From contig CALJOK010000103.1 in NCBI GenBank assembly GCA_937981555.1, positions 1-64,000 of the forward strand: a DNA stretch of 64,000 bases. Reading direction: 5' to 3'. The stretch comes from an uncultured Saprospiraceae bacterium (GTDB lineage: Bacteria; Bacteroidota; Bacteroidia; Chitinophagales; Saprospiraceae). Below the pieces are notes generated by a model that was given only the letters and a program-made list of their open reading frames with translations, had not been told where the DNA came from and made no database searches. Positions 8,639 through 16,835 of this stretch are shown here, piece by piece; the first letter of the stretch is position 1; each line of letters begins with the position of its first letter. The position numbers and the translations under genes were made by a program.

Positions 8639-9685
8639 TTAAGAAATTGTTTCTAACTCAGCTACCTTAAATGAGGCATCTACATGTTTTTTAATTAGTT
8701 TTCTCATATCTTCTACAGATAGCCATTTATCATTCTCCCCTGAGTTATAACTAAATCCAATAGGAACCTGTTTGCCATCATAATGTCTCAGAAAATCTTC
8801 TTTGTCCACTCCTACGTAATTTAAATTTGTTGGACAAATTACAAAGTGATCAGCCAATTCGATCGTATTATGAGAATCAGCTGGAGTAATCATTTCTTCA
8901 TGTAACTTCTCTCCAGGACGGATTCCTATTACTTTTTGTTTACAGTTAGGAGCTACTGCTGTTGCTACATCTGTAATCTTATACGACGGTATTTTAGGAA
9001 TATAAATTTCTCCACCTAACGAATTTTCCATAGCAAAGTTTACTAAATCAACTGCACTCTCTAATGTGATATTGAATCGAGTCATTTCATCATGAGTAAT
9101 TGGCAATACTCCTTCTTTTTTCTTTTTCATAAAAAACGGAATAACCGAACCTCGCGATCCCATTACATTTCCATAACGAACAACTGAAAAACGCATCTTA
9201 CGGCTACCTTTCATATTATTGGCAGCAACAAACAATTTATCAGAACAAAGTTTTGTCGCACCATAAAGGTTTACTGGAGCTGCTGCTTTATCTGTTGAAA
9301 GTGCTACAACACATTCTACATTATGTGCAATCGCAGCTTCAATTACATTTTGAGCACCAAGTACATTTGTCTTAATACATTCAAAAGGGTTATACTCTGC
9401 AGTTGTTACTTGCTTAAGTGCAGCTGCATGAATAATTATATCAACTCCCTCACAAGCTTTCATGAATCGATCTTTATCTCTGATATCTCCAATAAAATAT
9501 CGAATAGACTTGTGTTCTCTAGGATCAAAAGTTTGAGCCATCTCGAATTGCTTCAACTCATCTCTAGAAAATATTACCAACCTTTTAACTTTTGGGAAAT
9601 TTTTCAAAACTGTTTTTACAAACTCTTTACCGAAAGAACCAGTTCCTCCAGTAAGTAAAATAGACTTACCATTTAAATCTAACAT
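8639..9685 (-). CDS. pseB: UDP-N-acetylglucosamine 4,6-dehydratase (inverting)
   Basis: A 348-residue short-chain dehydrogenase/reductase of the PseB/FlaA1 type, the first enzyme of pseudaminic acid synthesis. It carries the NADP-binding TGGTGSFG at residues 12-19, a receding ALSTDKA block at about 128-134, and NLYGATK supplying the Tyr and Lys of the active site near residue 140. It is the first gene of the minus-strand polysaccharide operon, which continues to the left edge of the window. Upstream is a 474-bp AT-rich gap that must hold the operon promoter; I could not find a clean TAnnTTTG box there. Confidence 0.93.
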   Translation of the reverse strand: MLDLNGKSILLTGGTGSFGKEFVKTVLKNFPKVKRLVIFSRDELKQFEMAQTFDPREHKSIRYFIGDIRDKDRFMKACEGVDIIIHAAALKQVTTAEYNPFECIKTNVLGAQNVIEAAIAHNVECVVALSTDKAAAPVNLYGATKLCSDKLFVAANNMKGSRKMRFSVVRYGNVMGSRGSVIPFFMKKKKEGVLPITHDEMTRFNITLESAVDLVNFAMENSLGGEIYIPKIPSYKITDVATAVAPNCKQKVIGIRPGEKLHEEMITPADSHNTIELADHFVICPTNLNYVGVDKEDFLRHYDGKQVPIGFSYNSGENDKWLSVEDMRKLIKKHVDASFKVAELETIS

Positions 9686-10159
9686 AGATATATATTTTAT
9701 TTATTAAGAAATAAGATTTCAATTATTTTGTAGACGTACTTTCCTTGAATCTTTAAATATAGGCGTGAATGTGTGCAAAAATTAAAATTTTACCATTTGT
9801 AAATGACTGGGTAAATTTTTTAATCAATATTAAAATACATACAATATATATGCCATATATGATATATATATATGTTAGGGAATTTATAAGTTTTATTATT
9901 CTAATGTATTTGATCGGTAACTCTCTTCTTCATATTTTAATTTCTTAGGATCAGCCCTTATTGTATATAGGGAAAATCCGCTCCTCACTACTTTTACATT
10001 ATTTCTAAAACCACCAATTTTTCTTGAACTAAACCTATAAAAAAATTATTCCATCCTAACAATTCCCATTTTGGCTATTTTTTTGTTTCAATTTTCACAT
10101 AAAAGAAAACCCTATTCTCAAATAAAATCCACGCCTGTTTTTAAGAAAATTTATTCCTG
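9686..10159. other. Divergent intergenic region with possible coding remnant
   Basis: This gap separates the divergent pseB operon and the PKD-protein gene, so it should hold both promoters. It is very AT-rich, with an alternating run near 9860-9875 (gatatatatatatg). On the minus strand, bases 9896-10045 form a 49-codon open frame without a Met start, containing RKIGGFRNNVKVV and IRADPKKLKYEEESY. It reads like coding sequence and ends in two consecutive stops. It may be the 3' remnant of a deleted gene formerly at the head of the operon. I do not recognise its family and cannot exclude chance. Confidence 0.3.
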
Positions 10160-12484
10160 TTGTTGAAATATTTTATTGACACAACTGCTTTTTTAAACTT
10201 AAAAAATATTCAGGTGAGAAAAAATCGATTTTTCATTAGCGCAATTTTTACTTTCTTCTTTATTATAAATAACATTTATGCGGCTCATATCATTGGAGGT
10301 GAATTAACCTATCAATGCCTTGGCAATGGAGATTATTCAATTACTCTTAAAGTTTATAGAGATTGCCAAAATGGCGGAGCTGGCTTCGATGAAGATGGAA
10401 CAATGTCTATTTATAGAAGCGATGATTTGAATAATGAATTTGCAATGGCTATGATGCCGTTACCAACAGTAACTGCAATTGATCCTTCGATAGGTAATCC
10501 TTGTTTACTTACTCCACCTGAAGTATGTGTTCAAGAAGGGATCTATAATTTTAGATTAAGTGACCTAGGGATTAATCTTCCTGATTCTCCTTTTACTTAT
10601 CACCTCATTTATCAACGATGCTGTAGAAATAGTACAATAAGTAACATTATAAACCCTGGAGACACAGGAGTAACTTATTCTATTGATATTTCTCCAGAGT
10701 CTCAAGATCTTTGTAATAGTTCTCCTTCATTTGAATCATTTCCTCCGATAATTATTTGTGTAAATAATCCTTTAGAATTTGTTCAGACTGCGACTGATAT
10801 TGATGGAGATGAATTACGATATGAATTGTGCAGTCCTCTTAAAGGCGCAGGAACAGATGGTGCCATAACTCCAGGAGATATATTTAGTTTTACAGGAGCA
10901 ACTCCTAATCCAGATGCTCCGCCCCCATTTGATCCTGTTAACTATTATGCTCCAACTTACTCCTTTAATTCTCCGCTTGGAGCAATGCCAATTTTAACTA
11001 TTGATTCCTTAACTGGTCTACTTACAGGAACCCCGAATACCATTGGTCAATTTGTCGTAGGCATATGTGTTAAAGAATATCGAAATGGAAAATTATTAAG
11101 CAAAGTTCAAAGGGATTTCCAATTTAATGTTGATTTCTGTGAACCTGGTATTTTTGCTACGATGGGAGGTGATGAATTAATAGCAGAACAGATTCAACAA
11201 CCTCAATATATTTATTATTCATGTGGTGACCCTCAGGTCTTTTTTGAAAACCAAAGTTATCCAAGTGAATTTATTGATGGGTATGAATGGAAGATTTCCC
11301 TTGCCAATGGAGATACCTTATTTTCTGACCAACCAAATTTAGATGTTACATTTCCTGATTTAGGAATTTATAGTGGCGTATTAATATTGAATCCTGGATC
11401 AATTTGTACTGACTCTTCTTTTATCGAAATTCGAATTTATCCTGGCCTTGATTCAGATTTTAATATTGAATATGATGATATTTGTGACTCATCACCGATC
11501 CAATTCACCGATCAAAGTACTACAGAATCAAGCGATATTATTTCATGGTTTTGGGATTTTGGTGATGGAAATACTTCTGATCAACCGCATCCAATTCACC
11601 AGTATAATTCACCGGATATTTATTCCGTTTCGTTACAAATAACCGATTCAAACGGATGTGTAAAAACTAGTTCTCAAGAATTAACTTGGATGCCAGTACC
11701 TTCTGAAATAATGGTTACTAGTGATATCCAAGAAGGTTGTGCTCCAATAGATATTAATTTTACCAACCAATCTTTTCCTCTCTCTGAAGTTTATGATTTT
11801 AGTTGGGATTTTGGAGAAGGAGGTGTGAGTGATGATATGAATCCAGCGTATGAATATTTTAGTCATGGACTTTTTTCAGTCAATGTTTCTATTACTTCTC
11901 CCAATGGTTGTAATATCGAAGAAAAATTTGAAGAATGGATTAATGTTTTTCCGAATCCAATAGCTGAATTTTCATATTCTCCTGACCCTGTCAATTATTT
12001 TAGTCCAATTGTCCAATTTAATAATCAATCTAGCTATTATGATAATCTCTATTGGGATTTTGGTGGGATGAGTTTTTCTTATGAAGAGAATCCTGAATTT
12101 ACTTTTCCAGACTCAGGTATTTACATCGTGGAGTTATCTACCATTAATGATTATGGATGTACTGATACTATTCAAAAAGTAATAGATATTATTCCTGAGG
12201 TAACTTTATTTTTACCAAATGCATTCTCTCCAAACTATGATGGGATTAATGATTTGTATTTTCCAATGGGCTATTTTGATTTTGCCCAAGACTACCAATT
12301 TTATATTTTCAATCGAGTTGGAGATTTAATCTTTGAAACAAATGATCCATCGCAAGGTTGGGATGGAAAAAATATAAAAACTAATAAGTTAGTTTCTTCT
12401 GGAATTTATAATTGTACCGTCAGTTATAAAGATACTCGCGGAAAATTTTATAAAAAGAATGAAGTTATTGCTGTCATAAAATAG
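10160..12484 (+). CDS. PKD-domain secreted protein with type B sorting domain
   Basis: A 774-residue exported protein. A signal peptide lies at about residues 20-41 (hydrophobic run ending NIYAAHIIGG), so the true start may be the GTG at 10214 instead of the ATG. The segment AHIIGGELTYQCLG opens a domain common in secreted proteins of this phylum. PKD-like repeats follow, for example FWDFGDGNTSD at about residue 465 and FSWDFGEGGVSD near 550. The last ~90 residues, from LFLPNAFSPNYDGINDLY, are the gliding-motility-associated C-terminal domain, the type B signal for type IX secretion. It probably acts at the cell surface in adhesion or matrix. A hairpin terminator follows. Confidence 0.85.
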   Translation: MLKYFIDTTAFLNLKNIQVRKNRFFISAIFTFFFIINNIYAAHIIGGELTYQCLGNGDYSITLKVYRDCQNGGAGFDEDGTMSIYRSDDLNNEFAMAMMPLPTVTAIDPSIGNPCLLTPPEVCVQEGIYNFRLSDLGINLPDSPFTYHLIYQRCCRNSTISNIINPGDTGVTYSIDISPESQDLCNSSPSFESFPPIIICVNNPLEFVQTATDIDGDELRYELCSPLKGAGTDGAITPGDIFSFTGATPNPDAPPPFDPVNYYAPTYSFNSPLGAMPILTIDSLTGLLTGTPNTIGQFVVGICVKEYRNGKLLSKVQRDFQFNVDFCEPGIFATMGGDELIAEQIQQPQYIYYSCGDPQVFFENQSYPSEFIDGYEWKISLANGDTLFSDQPNLDVTFPDLGIYSGVLILNPGSICTDSSFIEIRIYPGLDSDFNIEYDDICDSSPIQFTDQSTTESSDIISWFWDFGDGNTSDQPHPIHQYNSPDIYSVSLQITDSNGCVKTSSQELTWMPVPSEIMVTSDIQEGCAPIDINFTNQSFPLSEVYDFSWDFGEGGVSDDMNPAYEYFSHGLFSVNVSITSPNGCNIEEKFEEWINVFPNPIAEFSYSPDPVNYFSPIVQFNNQSSYYDNLYWDFGGMSFSYEENPEFTFPDSGIYIVELSTINDYGCTDTIQKVIDIIPEVTLFLPNAFSPNYDGINDLYFPMGYFDFAQDYQFYIFNRVGDLIFETNDPSQGWDGKNIKTNKLVSSGIYNCTVSYKDTRGKFYKKNEVIAVIK

Positions 12485-12501
12485 TACTAAATAATTTTAA
12501 C

Positions 12502-12531
12502 CTCTGGAATATAAACTAAAATATTCCAGAG
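12502..12531. terminator. Bidirectional hairpin terminator
   Basis: An 11-bp perfect stem, CTCTGGAATAT at 12502-12512 pairing with ATATTCCAGAG at 12521-12531, lies between two convergent genes ending at 12484 and 12543. A T-rich/A-rich flank on both sides fits bidirectional use. Confidence 0.7.
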
Positions 12532-12542
12532 TTTAAAATTTA

Positions 12543-14174
12543 TCAGTTAGTTATCTTTTCCATTAATTGAATCTTAGTGTTATATCTTTCTTTCTTCACC
12601 GCATTCAATGCTATGAGATGTGATGATGCCATAATTGTATAAGTCAATCCTTTCGCTGGCAAAAACTTAAACCCTGAAGCATCTCCTACATACACATTTT
12701 TAGACCCATGTAATCTACCTGAAGGGGCTAATGTAAATGGTTTTGGTGTTTTAGAAATTGGAAGAGTTCCTCCATAATGTTTACTAGATCCAGGGTTAAC
12801 CATTTTTGAAAATAATGGTAAACAGCCAAGGCTGAGCATTTTCCTTTTTATAGAAGATAAGTTCTTTTTTATTCTTTTGTCATCCTGTCTATAATCAATA
12901 TTTAATTGAAATCCAGTCGCATTGTTACTGCTTTTAACTAGTTGTACACCATTTTCCTCTTCTTGGAATTCCGGCAAATGAACTCCACCAAAAACTAAAG
13001 CCTCTTTAAGTATATTAATTAATTGATAAGATAATCGAAAATTAAACGGAACCTCTCTAATCAATTTATGTAAAAGCAAAGATCTATAAGTATATAAATT
13101 CATTAGACTAAACTCCTCTCTCTCCTTTATTTTATAATACAATGATAATTGACTAAAACTTGATCTCATTACACTATTTGCGTTACCCAGCATAGACATA
13201 TTTATCCAGCTTGTATAAAAAAATGGGTTTGAAATAAATGGTAACTTATGTTCATAGGCCTTGTTTGATTTAAGTACTATTCTGGCTGTTCCTAATACGG
13301 AAGCGCAAATAATAATTTTTTTACAAGTTAAAGTCTCTATTTTCTGGTTTAGGGTATTAGAAAATTGTACCTCTACTATATCTCCTTTTTCTTTATAACT
13401 GTCTACAAGAGAATTACCTTTGTAATGGAATCTTTTATACTCGTGTAATCTTTTTAAGGTCATACCTGGATGATATCCTTGGGTATTTTCCAAAGACCAA
13501 AAATCCATATCATTATAATTATTGTTATCTCCAAATGAATTTGGAGATATAGCTAAAGGTGTTCTCTCTAAAAACACGCCTTTACTATTCCATTCCATTT
13601 TATTTTTATGGAATTTACTCCAAACTTTTGCCATACTTTTATCTAACGCTAAAGGGTATTCCAGCCCGCTTAATTCTCCAAGACTCATCTTAGATTTCCC
13701 AAAAACACCTATTCTAGATGCAATTTTTTCATATCCTTTTTTCAATATATTAAAATCTATCCCTGCTTTTCTTGCTTCATCGGGGGAAAAGGCGAATACT
13801 CCCCTACCCCAAGAATTACCCAATCCACCTTGAGCATGACTTTCCAAAAATGAATCTTTCCAAAGACCACTTAAAGGTATATTTCCATTAGCTGTTTTTT
13901 CTACAAACTCTAATAATGGTGTCAATCTATTTTTATTCTTTAGCCAGCTCCTTTCTACTCCACCTAGATCTTTTCCTAAAAAATATTCACCTTGATTATG
14001 CTCACTCTTTCGAATAGCAATAAAATCTTTATTTGGAATAATAGATGAATTGGGATCTGCTTGAATCCCTACATCTAACATTAATACTTTAGCTCCGTCT
14101 TCCAACAATGTTTGAGCTGATTGGACGCCACTACAACCTGAGCCCACTACAATAAAATCATAATCTGTTAACAT
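12543..14174 (-). CDS. GMC-family FAD-dependent oxidoreductase
   Basis: A 543-residue flavoprotein with the dinucleotide-binding fold at the N-terminus (FIVVGSGCSGVQSAQTLLED, residues 8-27) and an acidic strand end at LMLDVG. The GGLGNSWGRGVFAFS block at about 116-130 and the C-terminal GSKNVYVGDASGFKFLPAKG resemble the GMC oxidoreductases (glucose-methanol-choline group), which oxidise sugar or sterol alcohols. No signal peptide is visible, so it is probably cytoplasmic or docked at the membrane by its partner. It overlaps the upstream small membrane-protein gene by 17 bp. Substrate is unknown; a role in glycan or sugar metabolism is suggested only by the neighbourhood. Confidence 0.75.
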   Translation of the reverse strand: MLTDYDFIVVGSGCSGVQSAQTLLEDGAKVLMLDVGIQADPNSSIIPNKDFIAIRKSEHNQGEYFLGKDLGGVERSWLKNKNRLTPLLEFVEKTANGNIPLSGLWKDSFLESHAQGGLGNSWGRGVFAFSPDEARKAGIDFNILKKGYEKIASRIGVFGKSKMSLGELSGLEYPLALDKSMAKVWSKFHKNKMEWNSKGVFLERTPLAISPNSFGDNNNYNDMDFWSLENTQGYHPGMTLKRLHEYKRFHYKGNSLVDSYKEKGDIVEVQFSNTLNQKIETLTCKKIIICASVLGTARIVLKSNKAYEHKLPFISNPFFYTSWINMSMLGNANSVMRSSFSQLSLYYKIKEREEFSLMNLYTYRSLLLHKLIREVPFNFRLSYQLINILKEALVFGGVHLPEFQEEENGVQLVKSSNNATGFQLNIDYRQDDKRIKKNLSSIKRKMLSLGCLPLFSKMVNPGSSKHYGGTLPISKTPKPFTLAPSGRLHGSKNVYVGDASGFKFLPAKGLTYTIMASSHLIALNAVKKERYNTKIQLMEKITN

Positions 14175-14559
14175 AAAATAATATATTAAGAACGTTTACA
14201 AAAACAGTACCCAACACTACAAAAATGACATACTTAATCAGTCCAAAAAACATTATTCTAATGCTTTGCCATAGTGTTAAGTGTGTTAAAAATTTATTAG
14301 AGAAATTAGGTTGTGTTTCAAGAATAGATAGGATTAGGAAAAAACGTTTTCTAATATTATTGTTAGGATTCCATATCGCAGAATAGCTATCATATAATCC
14401 GCATAGAAAAGCGGATTTTTTTATTTTAGATAAAATATAAGATTCCTTTTCAGTTAATGGATAATCTCCAACTTCAATGGCATCAAAGTATATTTTTGTC
14501 TCTCTTTCTGAAATATCTACATTTAGCAGATATTTAGAAATACTATTAACTTGTTTCAT
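14158..14559 (-). CDS. Small membrane protein, partner of GMC oxidoreductase
   Basis: A 133-residue protein not recognised as a named family. The first ~100 residues are mixed and charged; the last ~30 form one transmembrane helix (IKYVIFVVLGTVFVNVLNILF). Its stop overlaps the start of the oxidoreductase gene by 17 bp, so the two are translated together. The arrangement recalls gluconate 2-dehydrogenase-type complexes, where a small subunit accompanies a GMC subunit, but this protein has no twin-arginine signal and I cannot assign it to that subunit family. It could act as a membrane anchor. Divergent from the lipoprotein gene at 14607. Confidence 0.55.
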   Translation of the reverse strand: MKQVNSISKYLLNVDISERETKIYFDAIEVGDYPLTEKESYILSKIKKSAFLCGLYDSYSAIWNPNNNIRKRFFLILSILETQPNFSNKFLTHLTLWQSIRIMFFGLIKYVIFVVLGTVFVNVLNILFYVNRL

Positions 14560-14606
14560 TGTGGTTATTTATTTGCAATTATTAAATCAAATAAATAGCC
14601 ACAATT

Positions 14607-15275
14607 ATGAAAAAAATAATATTCCTTTATTTCATTGGTGTTTTTACTCTTCTTGGATGCTCAACAAGTAAGAAATATTCTACTTTTGAGAAGGAGAAGT
14701 CTAATATTGAGAAAATAGCTGTACTCCCTTTTGAGATAATCTTTACAGGAAAAATTCCTAAGGCGGTTGATGAACAAATGCTTAAAGAAATAGAATTAGA
14801 AGAAAGTATTACTTTTCAAAATTCTTTCTCAAAAATCTTATTCCTCCAAAATGAGGAAAATAATTTTTCCATTCAACCTGCCCAAAAAACGCTAGATATC
14901 CTTAATAGTAAAAATATAGAGGTTAAAGAATCTTGGAAAATACACCCTCAACAATTAGCCAAAATACTTGGTGTAGATGCGGTAGTCAAATCAAGAATAA
15001 AAAGGAAAATAGAGATCCCTAGCAAAAACGCGCAAAGGCGTAATACTGTAATTCAAATATTAAATATCTCTGGAATATTTTCTGGCGTGCCTGCTCCTTT
15101 ACCTCAAACTCAAAATTCGAATTTTCAAAACATTAAAGTAGACTATGTATTGGTTGAATCAAGAGAAGGCGATGTCATCTGGAAAAAATCAACTATCTGG
15201 AATGGCGATAAAAATATTGCTTTACCACAAAAAGCTGATTTAGTAAACCAAGATTCTTACTTCATTTTTCCATAA
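14607..15275 (+). CDS. Lipoprotein, unknown function
   Basis: A 222-residue protein with a lipoprotein signal: MKKIIFLYFIGVFTLLGCSTS, with the lipobox cysteine at about residue 18. After it comes IEKIAVLPFEIIFTGKIPK, a strand pattern seen in outer-membrane lipoproteins that begin with a nucleotide-hydrolase-like or TolB-N/CsgG-like fold. QLAKILGVDAVVKSRIKRK in the middle fits the same idea. I do not recognise a precise family. It is a single-gene unit ended by a strong hairpin at 15321-15358, divergent from the GMC pair. Confidence 0.65.
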   Translation: MKKIIFLYFIGVFTLLGCSTSKKYSTFEKEKSNIEKIAVLPFEIIFTGKIPKAVDEQMLKEIELEESITFQNSFSKILFLQNEENNFSIQPAQKTLDILNSKNIEVKESWKIHPQQLAKILGVDAVVKSRIKRKIEIPSKNAQRRNTVIQILNISGIFSGVPAPLPQTQNSNFQNIKVDYVLVESREGDVIWKKSTIWNGDKNIALPQKADLVNQDSYFIFP

Positions 15276-15320
15276 CTAAATATTGACACACTTAATATAA
15301 GGTTGTTTTAAAACAACTGT

Positions 15321-15358
15321 TATAAAGCCCAAGTCTTGTATAAAACTTGGGCTTTATA
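15321..15358 (+). terminator. Hairpin terminator after the lipoprotein gene
   Basis: A 14-bp perfect stem (TATAAAGCCCAAGT at 15321-15334 with its complement at 15345-15358) and a 10-nt loop, followed by a T-containing stretch (AGTTTT). It lies 46 bp past the stop of the lipoprotein gene. Confidence 0.75.
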
Positions 15359-15529
15359 GTTTTAAAACATGATCCATTTCGATATCCTTTTCAAATTTCT
15401 AATAATGAGAATGTTTTATTAAAACGAGAACACACACAAAAAAGGATAAACCGTAAAGTACTGTTAATCAGCTAATTAGACAATGGATCTTCTTTTGAAA
15501 ATAGGTGAGTATACTAAAACATAATTACC

Positions 15530-16696
15530 ATGAAAATTCAAAAAAATAAACTTGCCATTATTGGCACTGTCGGAGTACCAGCTAGATACGGAGGTTTTGA
15601 AACTCTTGCACATCAATTAGTTGAAAATTTAAATACTGAATATGATATAACAGTCTACAATAGTACAAAACATTATAGCGCAAAGGAACGAGTCAAAGAA
15701 TGGAATGGAGCTAAAATCAAATACATCCCTTTATCTGCAAATGGATGTTGTAGCATCTTTTACGATATTTTGTCTATGATTCATGCGGTCATTTTTTCTC
15801 AGACTTTACTGATTCTAGGAGTGTCCGGATGTTTGTTTTTACCTTTCATAAAATTATTTTTCCCTAGCAAAAAGATTATTGTTAACGTTGACGGACTTGA
15901 GTGGAGACGAGCAAAGTGGAATGCATATGCAAAAACTTTCTTATCAGTAAGTGAAAGAGTTGCTGTCTGGTGTGCCAATGAAATTATTGCTGACAATGCT
16001 GCGATTCAAAAATATGTTTTAGATCGTTACGGCAAAAAAAGTAATTTAATTGAGTATGGTGCAGATCATAATCAAGTAGAAGATATTAAACCAGAAACAT
16101 TTAAAAAATATCCTTTCTTAAATCAAGAATATGCTTTTAAAGTAGCTAGGATTGAGCCTGAAAATAATATTCATACTATTTTAAAAGGTTTCGCAAAACA
16201 AGATAAGTTACCGTTGGTATTAATAGGAAATTGGAAAAATAGTGATTACGGCAAGTCGCTTATAAATGAGTTTTCAGGATATGATCACCTTCATTTATTA
16301 GATCCGATTTATGAATCTAATTTACTCAATCAAATTCGATCAAATGCCAAAGTTTATATTCATGGGCATAGTGAAGGCGGAACTAATCCTTCATTAGTAG
16401 AAGCCATGTATTTAGCTTTACCTATCATCTCATTTGACATAATTTACAATAAAGTAACTACTGAAAATCAGGCAGTTTATTTCGAGACATCAAATGAACT
16501 TTGTCAATTGATTAAAGATGTGGATTTATTAGATTTAGATAAGATATCTGCAAATCTATCCGAAGTAGCTAATCGAAGATATCTATGGTCTGTTATTGCA
16601 GATAAATATAGTAATCTAGTTGCAGGAACTTCAACTCTTGAAATGCCTACTTTTGATTTTGAATTACCTAACCAATTACAGCAGGCAATTAATTAG
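15530..16696 (+). CDS. DUF1972/GT4 family glycosyltransferase
   Basis: A 388-residue GT-B glycosyltransferase. The N-terminal half has the DUF1972 signature IIGTVGVPARYGGFETLAHQ and NVDGLEWRRAKW. The C-terminal half has the donor-binding part: FKVARIEPENNIHTILKGF, VYIHGHSEGGTNPSLVEAMY (with the conserved Glu near residue 285) and IISFDI. Relatives are rhamnosyl- or glucosyltransferases of capsule and exopolysaccharide loci (Cps2T-like). It stands alone between two terminators, about 6 kb from the pseudaminic acid operon. Its first-committed-sugar transferase role is possible but not shown. Confidence 0.85.
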   Translation: MKIQKNKLAIIGTVGVPARYGGFETLAHQLVENLNTEYDITVYNSTKHYSAKERVKEWNGAKIKYIPLSANGCCSIFYDILSMIHAVIFSQTLLILGVSGCLFLPFIKLFFPSKKIIVNVDGLEWRRAKWNAYAKTFLSVSERVAVWCANEIIADNAAIQKYVLDRYGKKSNLIEYGADHNQVEDIKPETFKKYPFLNQEYAFKVARIEPENNIHTILKGFAKQDKLPLVLIGNWKNSDYGKSLINEFSGYDHLHLLDPIYESNLLNQIRSNAKVYIHGHSEGGTNPSLVEAMYLALPIISFDIIYNKVTTENQAVYFETSNELCQLIKDVDLLDLDKISANLSEVANRRYLWSVIADKYSNLVAGTSTLEMPTFDFELPNQLQQAIN

Positions 16697-16767
16697 AATA
16701 TTGGAGACAAAATTATATTAATGCGGTGTAATGAATCTCAGTAATAATCAATTTTTGATTAAAAAAA

Positions 16768-16797
16768 TGGCAGCCTTATAAAAATATAAGGCTGCCA
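16768..16797. terminator. Bidirectional hairpin terminator
   Basis: A 12-bp perfect stem (TGGCAGCCTTAT at 16768-16779 with ATAAGGCTGCCA at 16786-16797), flanked by an A run on the left and AAAATTATTTT on the right. It lies between convergent genes and can serve both. Confidence 0.78.
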
Positions 16798-16835
16798 AAA
16801 TTATTTTCAAATTAATGATCTACTGATTACAGTAT

